From positions 1-14,605 of the forward strand of contig WRJY01000314.1 in assembly GCA_009778355.1 (NCBI GenBank): DNA of 14,605 nucleotides, read 5' to 3'. Shown here in pieces: positions 6,764-14,605 of the stretch. Source of the stretch: Desulfovibrionaceae bacterium. GTDB taxonomy: Bacteria; Pseudomonadota; Gammaproteobacteria; Burkholderiales; Burkholderiaceae_C. Every line of letters starts with the position of its first letter. Position 1 is the first letter of the stretch. The notes beneath the pieces were generated by a model that had not been told where the DNA came from, did no database searches, and worked only from the letters and a program-made list of their open reading frames with translations. The position numbers and the translations under genes were made by a program.

Positions 6764-7690
6764 ATGAACGAGTTTCTTCCGCAATTCATCCAGCAGTTGA
6801 TCAACGGCCTGACGCTGGGGTCGATTTACGCGCTGATCGCCATTGGCTACACCATGGTGTACGGCATCATCGGCATGATCAATTTCGCCCACGGCGAGAT
6901 TTACATGATCGGCGCCTACGTGGGCCTGGTGACGCTGACGGCCATCGGCGCGCAGGCCGGCTACCCGTTGCCGCTGGTGCTGCTGGCGGCTCTGCTGGCG
7001 TCGGTGCTGGTCACCGGCGTCTATGGCTACGCGGTCGAGCGCGTGGCCTACCGGCCTTTGCGCGGCGGGCCGCGCCTGGTGCCACTGATCTCGGCCATCG
7101 GCATGTCGATCTTCCTGCAAAACTACGTGCAGATCGGCCAGGGCGCGCGCGACGTGTCGGTGCCGCACCTGATCTCCGGCGGCATCGACTTTCACATGGG
7201 CGGCAGCTTCGATGTCACCGTGTCCTATACGCGGGTGCTGATCGTCGGCGTCACGCTGGCGCTGATGATCGCGCTGACGCTGTTCATCGCCCATTCGCGC
7301 ATGGGCCGCGCCTGCCGCGCCTGCGCGCAGGACATGCACATGGCCAACCTGCTGGGCATCGACACCAACCGCGTGATCTCGTTCACCTTCGTGCTCGGCG
7401 CCATGCTGGCGGCGGTCGGCGGGGTGCTGATCGGGCTGTCGGTGGGCAAGCTCAACCCCTTCATCGGCTTCGTCGCCGGCATCAAGGCGTTCACGGCGGC
7501 GGTGCTGGGCGGCATCGGCAGCATTCCCGGCGCCATGCTCGGCGCCCTGGTGCTGGGCCTGGCCGAAACCTTTGCCTCCGGCTACATGCCGGCTGAATAC
7601 AAGGACGTAGTGGCCTTCGGCCTGCTGGTGCTGGTGCTGCTGTTCAGGCCCACCGGGTTGCTGGGCAAGCCGGACATAGAGAAAGTGTAA
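6764..7690 (+). CDS. livH: branched-chain amino acid ABC transporter permease LivH
   Basis: The 308-residue protein is the same length as E. coli LivH and is an inner-membrane permease. Characteristic segments are QQLINGLTLGSIYALIAIGY near residues 9-28, MVYGIIGMINFAHGEIYMIG just after, and RPLRGGPRLVPLISAIGMSI. The cytoplasmic coupling-loop region is RACAQDMHMANLLGIDTNRV, and the end is LLFRPTGLLGKPDIEKV. About eight hydrophobic segments can be read. The ATG at 6764 is chosen over an upstream in-frame start because MNEFLPQFIQQLINGL fits the family N-terminus. livM starts 7 nt after the stop. Confidence 0.95.
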   Translation: MNEFLPQFIQQLINGLTLGSIYALIAIGYTMVYGIIGMINFAHGEIYMIGAYVGLVTLTAIGAQAGYPLPLVLLAALLASVLVTGVYGYAVERVAYRPLRGGPRLVPLISAIGMSIFLQNYVQIGQGARDVSVPHLISGGIDFHMGGSFDVTVSYTRVLIVGVTLALMIALTLFIAHSRMGRACRACAQDMHMANLLGIDTNRVISFTFVLGAMLAAVGGVLIGLSVGKLNPFIGFVAGIKAFTAAVLGGIGSIPGAMLGALVLGLAETFASGYMPAEYKDVVAFGLLVLVLLFRPTGLLGKPDIEKV

Positions 7691-7697
7691 AAAAGGG

Positions 7698-9798
<2,101 letters not shown>

Positions 9799-9799
<1 letters not shown>

Positions 9800-10500
9800 T
9801 GCTGCGCCTGGACAATGTCCACACCCGCTACGGCGCGGTCGAGGCGCTGACCGGCGTCTCGCTCGAAGTCAGGCAGGGCGAAATCGTCACCCTCATCGGC
9901 AGCAACGGCGCCGGCAAAACCACGCTGATGATGACCGTCTGCGGCAGCCCGCGCGCCGCCAGCGGCCAGGTCTTTTTCGAGGGCGAGGACATCACCGGCC
10001 TGCCCACCGCGCAGATCATGCGCCGCGGCATGGCGATCTCGCCCGAAGGCCGGCGCGTCTTTCCGGCGCTGACGGTGCTGGAAAACCTCAAGATGGGCGC
10101 TTTCTTCGCCGGCCGCGAGCAGATCGAAGCCGGCATCGCCCACGTCTTCAAGCTGTTCCCGCGCCTGCAGCAACGCGCCGGGCAGCGCGCCGGCACCATG
10201 TCCGGCGGCGAACAGCAAATGCTCGCCATAGGCCGCGCCTTGATGAGCCGCCCGCGCCTGCTGCTGCTCGACGAACCCACGCTGGGACTGGCGCCGATGG
10301 TCATCGCGCAGATCTTCGACATCATCCGCGCCATTCGCGCCGAAGGCGTCACCGTGTTCCTGGTCGAGCAAAACGCCCACAAGGCCCTGCACGTGGCCGA
10401 CCGCGGCTACGTGCTGGAAAACGGCCGCATCGTTCTGACCGATAACGCCGCCGCGCTGCTCGAAAACGAGAAGGTGCGCGAGGCTTATCTGGGGGCGTGA
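9799..10500 (+). CDS. livF: branched-chain amino acid ABC transporter ATP-binding protein LivF
   Basis: The 233-residue ATPase is close to E. coli LivF (237). Walker A is GSNGAGKT (34-41). The LivF-specific stretch IMRRGMAISPEGRRVFPALT follows at about 73-92. The signature is MSGGEQQMLAIGRAL (134-148), Walker B LLLLDEP (154-160) and the C-terminus VREAYLGA. It pairs with LivG to power the LivHM channel. Its last 54 coding bases occur again at 11154-11207 beyond the toxin-antitoxin genes, so the true 3' end of the ancestral gene may be the downstream copy. The present gene is intact. Confidence 0.96.
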
Positions 10501-10501
10501 T
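10447..10501 (+). repeat. direct repeat, left copy: 3' end of livF
   Basis: This 55-nt segment covers the last 17 codons of livF, the stop codon and flanking bases. It is repeated in the same orientation at 11154-11208 with two mismatches (10473 G versus A; 10494 G versus A), and similarity ends abruptly at both edges. The repeat period is 707 bp. Confidence 0.95.
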
Positions 10502-10506
10502 ATTCA

Positions 10507-10521
10507 CGCCTATACTTGGCG
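10507..10521 (+). promoter_or_regulatory. putative TA promoter -10 within a small palindrome
   Basis: TATACT (10511-10516) resembles a sigma70 -10 and is centred in the inverted repeat CGCC-TATACTT-GGCG. A repressor bound here would cover the -10, as expected for an autoregulated toxin-antitoxin operon. No good -35 is visible at the right distance. The assignment is tentative. Confidence 0.35.
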
Positions 10522-10569
10522 CGACAACCGTCCATCATCGTAGGCACCGCCGTCATCCAGGGAGTTCAC

Positions 10570-10836
10570 GTGACCGCCGCAACCCACTACGAGAACGCCA
10601 ATTTTTTGCGCGAACTGGCCGAGAGCCTGCCGCGCATTCTTCCCTCTGGCAGCACGGCCCAGGCCGATTTTTTACAGCGCCTTGCCAACGAGGAATTGGC
10701 CCAAGCCGAGCACGACGAATGGGTGCGCGCCAAGGTAGCCGCGGCCCGCGCCGACAAACGCCCAGGCCTGACCACCGAGCAACTTCGAGCGCAATTGCAG
10801 ACCCGCTACCAAGAATTGCACGATGCCGCTCTATAA
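10570..10836 (+). CDS. probable antitoxin of a ParE/RelE-type TA pair (PaaA/stability-determinant-like)
   Basis: From the GTG at 10570, preceded by GGAG with 5 nt spacing, the protein has 88 residues. An upstream TTG at 10516 is an alternative start. The C-terminal half, HDEWVRAKVAAARADKRPGL followed by TTEQLRAQL, resembles the W-x-R-A-K-V...D-x-R-P signature of PaaA2/stability-determinant antitoxins. These are largely disordered proteins that wrap ParE toxins. No ribbon-helix-helix or helix-turn-helix DNA-binding domain is evident. The gene overlaps the toxin gene by 14 nt, as is usual for type II pairs. Family assignment is from memory of the motif and is moderately sure; its role as antitoxin is strongly suggested by context. 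Confidence 0.75.
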   Translation: MTAATHYENANFLRELAESLPRILPSGSTAQADFLQRLANEELAQAEHDEWVRAKVAAARADKRPGLTTEQLRAQLQTRYQELHDAAL

Positions 10837-11125
10837 GGTTGACTGGAGCCAAAGCGCGGGTGAGGATGTACGGGAACTTTTCGACTACCTTGCCGAAAAC
10901 GCCTCGCTCCAGGACGCCCAGAACGTGACAGAGCGCATCATGCGCTCCACTGACCGCTTGGCCGAGTTTCCCAGGTTGTACGAAGCCGACCCGCGCTTTG
11001 GCGAAGGCGTGCGCCGCATCGCCGTTGCGGGCCGATTCGTGCTCTACGAGGTAGACGACCAGGCTCAAATCGTCCGCGTGCTCACGGTCGCAGGGCAGAG
11101 ACAAAAGCCGCAAAAATATAACTGA
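10823..11125 (+). CDS. type II toxin, RelE/ParE superfamily
   Basis: The 100-residue protein starts MPLYKVDWSQSAGEDVRELF, with the ParE-type helical hairpin DVRELFDYLAENASLQDAQN. FPRLYEADPRFGEGVRRIAV and RFVLYEVDDQAQIVRVLTVA follow, the usual beta-strand core of the family, ending GQRQ. Members poison DNA gyrase (ParE) or cleave mRNA on the ribosome (RelE); the hairpin and the lack of the RelE catalytic set favour ParE-like action, but this is inference. It overlaps the antitoxin gene and lies just before the second copy of the livF 3' end. Confidence 0.85.
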   Translation: MPLYKVDWSQSAGEDVRELFDYLAENASLQDAQNVTERIMRSTDRLAEFPRLYEADPRFGEGVRRIAVAGRFVLYEVDDQAQIVRVLTVAGQRQKPQKYN

Positions 11126-11153
11126 GCAAAAGTCGGAATCGCTGTACGCAATA

Positions 11154-11208
11154 GCCGCCGCGCTGCTCGAAAACGAGAAAGTGCGCGAGGCTTATCTGGG
11201 AGCGTGAT
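11154..11208 (+). repeat. direct repeat, right copy: duplicated livF 3' end
   Basis: This is the near-identical copy of 10447-10501 (53 of 55 bases). Read in frame it still encodes AALLENEKVREAYLGA and a stop, and both differences are synonymous third-position changes. Its stop is 10 nt from the convergent sppA stop. It has no start or upstream coding sequence of its own. Confidence 0.95.
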
Positions 11209-11217
11209 GCTGAAGAA

Positions 11218-12174
11218 CTACCGCACCACCGCCCCCGCCCGCAGCGCGCTGACCGCGCCTTGGCCGATGGCGGCGCCGAAGCGTTTGGCCAGGCGTTCGG
11301 CGATGTTGTCCTTGTTGGTGTAGTCAATGACTTTTTCGGCCTTCACCACGTCGCGGGCGACTGAATCGAGGCTGCCGTAGCCATCGGCCAGGCCGAGCGC
11401 GATGGACTGCTCACCGGTCCAGAACAGGCCGCTGAAGGTTTCGGGCGTTTCCTTCAGGCGCTCGCCCCGGCCCTGCTTGACGACGCTGATGAACTGGCGG
11501 TGAATTTGATCGAGCATGGCCTGGGCGTATTGGCGCTGTTCGGGCGTCTGCGGGCTGAACGGGTCGAGAAAACCCTTGTTCTGGCCGGCGGTGAGCAGCC
11601 GGCGCTCGACGCCGAGTTTGTCCAGCGTGCCGACGAAGCCGAAGCCGTCCATCAGCACGCCAATGCTGCCGACGATGCTGGCCTTGTCGACGTAAATGTC
11701 GTCGGCGGCCACGGCGATGTAGTACGCCGCCGAGGCGCAGGTTTCCTCGACCACGGCATAAACCGGCTTGTCGTGCTTCTTGCGCAGGCGGCGGATTTCG
11801 TCGTTGATGAGTCCGGCCTGCACCGGGCTGCCGCCGGGCGAGTTGATGAGCAGCACCAGCGCCTGCGTGTCGCTGTCTTCCAGGGCGTCGCGCAGGGCGG
11901 GCAAGACGTTTTCGGCGCTGGCTTCGCCCTGATCGTCGATTTCGCCGCGGATGGCGACCACGGCGGTGTGCGGCCCGCTGGGGGCGCGGCTTGAAAACGC
12001 GTCGATGTCCAGCACCCAGATCAAAGCGCCGAACAGCAGCATCCATATCACGCTCCTGAGGATGCGCCAGCGGCGCGCGGCGCGGCGCTCGCGCACGTTG
12101 GCCAGCAGCAGTTTTTCGATGGCCGCGCGCTCCCAGCCGATGGCGCCGCGATCCAGGTTGTCTTCATTTGCCAT
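11218..12174 (-). CDS. sppA: S49 family signal peptide peptidase, short SppA form
   Basis: The protein has 318 residues from the ATG at 12174; a TTG two codons upstream is less likely. A single membrane anchor (about 38-58, RILRSVIWMLLFGALIWVLD) is followed by the serine-lysine protease domain. INSPGGSP marks the ClpP-like fold. The nucleophile is probably S148 in ETCASAAYYIA, and the general base K200 in AGQNKGFLDPF; IVGSIGVLMDGFGF lies between. The short form degrades leftover signal peptides at the inner membrane. The usual ASGG around the serine is ASAA here, which I believe is common in Burkholderiales. It starts 22 nt after the Rieske gene, probably in one transcript. Confidence 0.92.
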   Translation of the reverse strand: MANEDNLDRGAIGWERAAIEKLLLANVRERRAARRWRILRSVIWMLLFGALIWVLDIDAFSSRAPSGPHTAVVAIRGEIDDQGEASAENVLPALRDALEDSDTQALVLLINSPGGSPVQAGLINDEIRRLRKKHDKPVYAVVEETCASAAYYIAVAADDIYVDKASIVGSIGVLMDGFGFVGTLDKLGVERRLLTAGQNKGFLDPFSPQTPEQRQYAQAMLDQIHRQFISVVKQGRGERLKETPETFSGLFWTGEQSIALGLADGYGSLDSVARDVVKAEKVIDYTNKDNIAERLAKRFGAAIGQGAVSALRAGAVVR

Positions 12175-12196
12175 AACCAATGTCCATCAATGTTCA

Positions 12197-12511
12197 TCAA
12201 AATTCGAGCGGTTTGACTCGTGGCGAAGGGCGCCAGTACACCACGCCGCCGGATTCGGTCAATTCGATTTTCACCAGGGGGCCGCGGCCCGGGCCGCCGG
12301 CGCATTCGCCAGTGTGGGGCGCATAGGTGGCGCCATGGGTGGCGCACAACAGCCAGCGGCCGGAGTCGTCGAAGAAGCGGTTGGGCCGGTAATCCATCTC
12401 CATTGCAATGTGCGTGCAGCGGTTGACGTAAGCGTGCGCCCGGCCCTGAAACCGGATGGCGAAGGCGCGGCAGTTCTGGCCGTCGCACACGACGTCGAAC
12501 GGCACGGCCAA
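12197..12511 (-). CDS. Rieske 2Fe-2S domain protein, 5' end disturbed
   Basis: The 104 residues from an in-frame TTG contain a Rieske cluster site: CTH at 32-34 and CATH at 56-59, followed by GATYAPHTGECAGGPGRG. The family includes small ferredoxin-like electron carriers; the partner is not identifiable here. The start is unclear. The frame upstream still reads AIALCYSAELQNGG (to about 12550), which fits the conserved N-terminus, but then runs into repeat hairpins with no ATG, GTG or TTG before a stop. An ATG at 12732, 30 nt after the HAD stop, is a plausible ancestral start now out of frame. The present protein may start at the TTG or at a non-standard codon such as CTG 12544, or be truncated. 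Confidence 0.8.
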   Translation of the reverse strand: MAVPFDVVCDGQNCRAFAIRFQGRAHAYVNRCTHIAMEMDYRPNRFFDDSGRWLLCATHGATYAPHTGECAGGPGRGPLVKIELTESGGVVYWRPSPRVKPLEF

Positions 12512-12560
12512 GCCGCCATTTTGCAGCTCGGCGCTGTAACACAGGGCGATGGCCTGTTTT

Positions 12561-12664
12561 GCTCCTTCCCCCTTTGGGGGAAGGTTGGAATGAGGGCCGG
12601 CAGCCGTTACCAGTGGAACCGCCGCTGGCCCCCACCCCTGCCCTCCCCCGGTGGGGGAGGGAGC
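12561..12664 (-). repeat. composite double-hairpin REP-like element (family B) before the Rieske gene
   Basis: There are two perfect 9-bp hairpins with 3-nt loops: CCTTCCCCC/GGGGGAAGG (12564-12572 and 12576-12584) and CCCTCCCCC/GGGGGAGGG (12641-12649 and 12653-12661). The spacer, on the minus strand, includes GGGGTGGGGGCCAGCG. The same order of blocks is found on the plus strand at 3731-3843. The whole is bounded by GCTCC/GGAGC and resembles a BIME. Confidence 0.75.
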
Positions 12665-12673
12665 AACAAAGCT

Positions 12674-12716
12674 CCTCTCCCCTTGCGGGAGAGGGGTTGG
12701 GGAGAGGGGGAGAGGG
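12674..12716 (-). repeat. REP-like palindrome (family A) adjacent to the composite element
   Basis: The stem CCTCTCCC (12674-12681) pairs with GGGAGAGG (12687-12694), loop CTTGC, and is followed by GGTTGGGGAGAGGGGGAGAGG. In reverse complement it matches the copies at 1385-1426 and 8992-9033. With the neighbouring composite element it forms a three-hairpin cluster filling the gap between the HAD and Rieske genes. Confidence 0.75.
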
Positions 12717-12762
12717 TACCGGGCGCTTCCATCAGGTCAAAAATGTTTTACCGAGCCGGGCC

Positions 12763-13425
12763 TCAAGCAGCCTCGTCCAGCCACCGCTGCAAGTCAGCCA
12801 CCGAGTGCGCCACGTGCAGCGGCCCCAGGGCGCTGAATTCGCGCGGCTCGTGCGCGCCGTAGCTCACGCCCAGACTGGCGCAGCCGGCGTTCAGCGCCAT
12901 TTGCAGATCGTGCGTGGTGTCGCCGATCATCAGCGTGCGTTCGGGATCGGCGCCGAATTCGCGCATCAACTCGTGCAACATGCGGGGATCGGGCTTGCCC
13001 GCCGTCTCGTCGGCGCTGCGGGTGCCATCGAACGCGCCCTGCAACCGGCTCAAGGCCAGCACCTCGTCCAGCCCGCGCCGGCTCTTGCCGGTGGCCACGG
13101 CCAGCCAATGGTGGCGGCGCTTGAGGCTTTCCAGCATGGCGGGCACGCCCTCGAACAGGCTGATGTCGTGCTGGCGCGCCAAGTAATGGTGGCGGTAGCG
13201 CAAACCGAGGTCGCGGTATTTCCCCGGCGGCACGTCGGGCGCGGCCAGAGCCAGCGCGGGCGCCAGGGGCAGGCCAATGACGTAGGCGGCTGCTTCGTCG
13301 CTGGGCCGGGCGCCGCCCACGTCCACCACGGCCTGCTGGATGCAGCGCACGATGATCGAGGTGGAATCGAACAGCGTGCCGTCCCAGTCGAAGCAGATCA
13401 GGTCAAAGCGGCGGGCGTCGGGCAT
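12763..13425 (-). CDS. HAD-IA family hydrolase (Gph-like phosphatase)
   Basis: The 220-residue protein starts MPDARRFDLICFDWDGTLFD. It has all four HAD motifs: nucleophile D13 and acid D15 in DWDGT, T112 in VATGKS (110-115), K144 in AGKPDP, and GDTTHD (168-173). The helical cap between residues about 20 and 90 fits subclass IA, as in phosphoglycolate phosphatase or phosphatases of small phosphorylated metabolites; the substrate cannot be told. The frame is open well upstream, but the sequence before MPDARRF is not family-like, so the ATG at 13425 is preferred despite a weak ribosome binding site. It probably was cotranscribed with rluC upstream before vapBC came to lie between them. Confidence 0.92.
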   Translation of the reverse strand: MPDARRFDLICFDWDGTLFDSTSIIVRCIQQAVVDVGGARPSDEAAAYVIGLPLAPALALAAPDVPPGKYRDLGLRYRHHYLARQHDISLFEGVPAMLESLKRRHHWLAVATGKSRRGLDEVLALSRLQGAFDGTRSADETAGKPDPRMLHELMREFGADPERTLMIGDTTHDLQMALNAGCASLGVSYGAHEPREFSALGPLHVAHSVADLQRWLDEAA

Positions 13426-13590
13426 GGCAAGGAGCGTGGATGCGTCATGGCCCGATTGTGCCCCGAGCCTCATGCAGCTTGCGCAAGGCGCAGCCATCAG
13501 GCCGGATACCTGTCTGCTCCTGGCTACCATGAAACGGGATTGTTCAGGGGGAAACAGGGCAAAAGGCATGGCGCGAGTTGCGCGTTTGTC

Positions 13591-13640
13591 TTGTCCGAAT
13601 CGGTACAATGTCGGAAAGTAAGACTTAATTTCCAACTTTC
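13591..13640 (+). promoter_or_regulatory. putative vapBC promoter/operator
   Basis: TACAAT (13604-13609) is a good -10 candidate. It overlaps the imperfect palindrome TTGTCCGAATCGGTACAA (13591-13608). A second inverted repeat follows, GAAAGT (13614-13619) with ACTTTC (13635-13640). VapB-type antitoxins commonly repress their own operon through such sites. The -35 is poor, and no footprint can be inferred from sequence alone. I see nothing definable in the rest of the gap (13426-13590). Confidence 0.4.
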
Positions 13641-13657
13641 TGAATATGGAGAAACCC

Positions 13658-13915
13658 ATGCTTCAAGTCCGTGTGCGCAGCAAGCATCAGATCACCTTGC
13701 CGGCGTCGGTGGTGCGTGTCGCGGGCATCGGCTTGAACGATGCTCTGGATGTGAGCTGCAAAGATGGCGTGATTACCCTGACCACGCAGCACGCGGCGGC
13801 AAAAAAACGCCCTTCCCTAATGGATCTGGCGGGCAGCGCCAAGGGACTGTATGGGCGCACCACCGAAGAGCGGCAGGCTTATCTTGCGAATGAGCGCAAA
13901 TCATGGGAACGCTGA
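13658..13915 (+). CDS. vapB: VapB-type antitoxin, AbrB/SpoVT DNA-binding fold
   Basis: The protein has 85 residues from MLQVRVRSKHQITLPASVVR. The N-terminal half is a swapped-hairpin AbrB-like DNA-binding domain (R-x-K-x-Q-I-T-L-P). The charged C-terminal tail (about 50-85: SLMDLAGSAKGLYGRTTEER) is the expected VapC-binding segment. The ATG at 13658 is preferred over 13646 because GGAGA lies at 6-nt spacing before it. It overlaps vapC by 13 nt. The surrounding DNA is visibly more A+T-rich than the neighbouring genes, consistent with acquisition. Confidence 0.9.
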   Translation: MLQVRVRSKHQITLPASVVRVAGIGLNDALDVSCKDGVITLTTQHAAAKKRPSLMDLAGSAKGLYGRTTEERQAYLANERKSWER

Positions 13916-14352
13916 AGGCCGCGCTGGCCGCCATGCACGGGCACAGCGTTTATTTCGATACCAATATGTTCATCTACTTTCTGGAAGGCGATGAACGCTA
14001 CCTTGAAAAGTGCCTGCCATTTTTTCAGGCGGCGCAAGAAGGTTCGATCAAGGCCGTTTCAGGCGAACTGGTCATTGCCGAATTGCTGGTCAAGCCGATG
14101 AGCGCCAACGACATGATTGGCGCCAGCAAAGTGCGGGCGCTGTTTGATGACACCGGGTGTTTTCAGGCGCTGCCTCACGACAGGAATGCACTGGAGTTTG
14201 CCGCCCACATCCGCGCAACACAAAAACTTTCCATGATTGACGCCATCCATTTGGCCACGGCCATCAGGGCCGGGTGCAGCCACATCATCACCAACGATAA
14301 AGAAGTCGCCAAGCGCGCCAAGGGCATCACGGCAATCCGGCTGGAAGGGTAA
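13903..14352 (+). CDS. vapC: VapC-type toxin, PIN-domain ribonuclease
   Basis: The 149-residue protein has the PIN acidic residues: D19 in VYFDTNMFIYFLE, E60 in GELVIAELL, D113 in SMIDAIHLATA and D132 in ITNDKE. VapC toxins are Mg-dependent RNases that cleave tRNA or rRNA until neutralised by VapB; the target here is unknown. All catalytic positions look intact. An alternative start is M11 (13933), which would end the overlap with vapB, so 13903 is preferred. Its stop lies only 5 nt from the convergent rluC stop. Confidence 0.92.
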   Translation: MGTLKAALAAMHGHSVYFDTNMFIYFLEGDERYLEKCLPFFQAAQEGSIKAVSGELVIAELLVKPMSANDMIGASKVRALFDDTGCFQALPHDRNALEFAAHIRATQKLSMIDAIHLATAIRAGCSHIITNDKEVAKRAKGITAIRLEG

Positions 14353-14357
14353 GCGCG

Positions 14358-14605
14358 TTATTGCGTGCCGTCCGAGCCGTCACCCAACGCTCCGCAAAAC
14401 GCCCGCAAGTCGGGCGGTAGCGGGGCGGCGAGGTCCAGGGGCTGGCCGCTGGCCGGGTGGGTCAGGCGCAGACGCCAGGCGTGCAGGGCCATGCGCTTCA
14501 AGCCCTGTTTTTGCAACGCCTTGTTGCGGGCGAAGTCGCCGTATTTGTCGTCGCCCGCGATGGGGTGGCCCTGGGCGGCCAGGTGGACGCGGATTTGGTG
14601 CGTGC
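14358..14605 (-). CDS. rluC: 23S rRNA pseudouridine synthase RluC/RluD family, 3' end only
   Basis: This is the last 82 codons of a pseudouridine synthase; the 5' part is outside the window. The sequence THQIRVHLAAQGHPIAGDDK is the C-terminal core of the RluA-type enzymes. YGDFARNKALQKQGLKRMAL, HAWRLRLTHPASGQPLDLAA and PLPPDLRAF follow. RluC modifies U955, U2504 and U2580 of 23S rRNA in E. coli. RluC rather than RluD is inferred from the YGDxxxN wording and from the HAD-Rieske-SppA neighbourhood. Confidence 0.9.
   Translation of the reverse strand, partial: THQIRVHLAAQGHPIAGDDKYGDFARNKALQKQGLKRMALHAWRLRLTHPASGQPLDLAAPLPPDLRAFCGALGDGSDGTQ

Noticed and set aside
11612..11760. SppA has ASAA instead of ASGG around the catalytic serine
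   Set aside because: Serine and lysine are both present, and I recall this variant in Burkholderiales homologues, so it is not evidence of inactivity.
12179..12198. Tandem AATGTCCATC / AATGTTCATC just before sppA
   Set aside because: Two 10-nt units with one mismatch are too short to mean more than chance or a slippage relic.
12561..12716. Three G/C hairpins considered as a CRISPR-like array or a terminator
   Set aside because: The units differ in sequence and spacing, there are no equal spacers, and no T run follows. They fit REP-like repeats.
13426..13590. Possible direct repeat flanking vapBC (GCGCG-TT-GCG words near 13571 and 14353)
   Set aside because: Only short, gapped matches in G/C-rich DNA; nothing comparable to the 55-bp repeat at livF.

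Overview
The window is very G+C-rich, gene-dense DNA from a betaproteobacterium. The protein sequences and gene neighbourhoods fit Burkholderiales, most likely Comamonadaceae (Acidovorax/Ottowia-like). This placement is inferred from remembered protein similarity and gene order, not from a search.

Left part (1-3438). On the minus strand lie the 5' end of an O-acetylhomoserine sulfhydrylase gene (metY-type), a short and probably degraded GtrA-like membrane gene, mog (molybdopterin adenylyltransferase) and yjgA/darP. Divergent from yjgA, pmbA/tldE runs on the plus strand. The stretch between pmbA and maf (3439-3886) is almost wholly repeat-derived: a 235-bp MITE-like element with 18-19 bp terminal inverted repeats, then a composite double-hairpin REP-like element.

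Middle part (3887-10500, plus strand). maf/yceF overlaps a tetrapyrrole-methylase-family methyltransferase gene by 4 nt. A probable sigma70 promoter (5313-5341) then leads into a complete branched-chain amino acid ABC transporter operon: livK (periplasmic binding protein), livH and livM (permeases), livG and livF (ATPases). livM-livG and livG-livF overlap translationally.

TA cassette (10447-11208). A PaaA/stability-determinant-like antitoxin and a ParE/RelE-family toxin are inserted exactly at the 3' end of livF. The last 55 nt of livF occur again after the toxin gene (53/55 identical, both differences at codon wobble positions). The cassette is therefore flanked by a direct repeat of the gene end it sits in. 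This is the most interesting structure in the window.

Right part (11218-14605). On the minus strand, read right to left, are rluC (partial), a HAD-IA phosphatase, a Rieske 2Fe-2S protein and an S49 peptidase (SppA). A plus-strand vapBC toxin-antitoxin pair is wedged between rluC and the HAD gene. A cluster of three G/C hairpins separates the HAD gene from the Rieske gene and appears to have cut the Rieske reading frame off from its ATG.

Common theme: two related REP-like families recur in at least five places, including inside coding sequence (C-terminus of YjgA, N-terminus of LivG). Together with the MITE and two TA cassettes at operon boundaries, they show a housekeeping region remodelled by small non-autonomous elements. 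I see no rRNA, tRNA, CRISPR array or recombinase gene, and nothing that is convincingly a wholly new multi-gene system.
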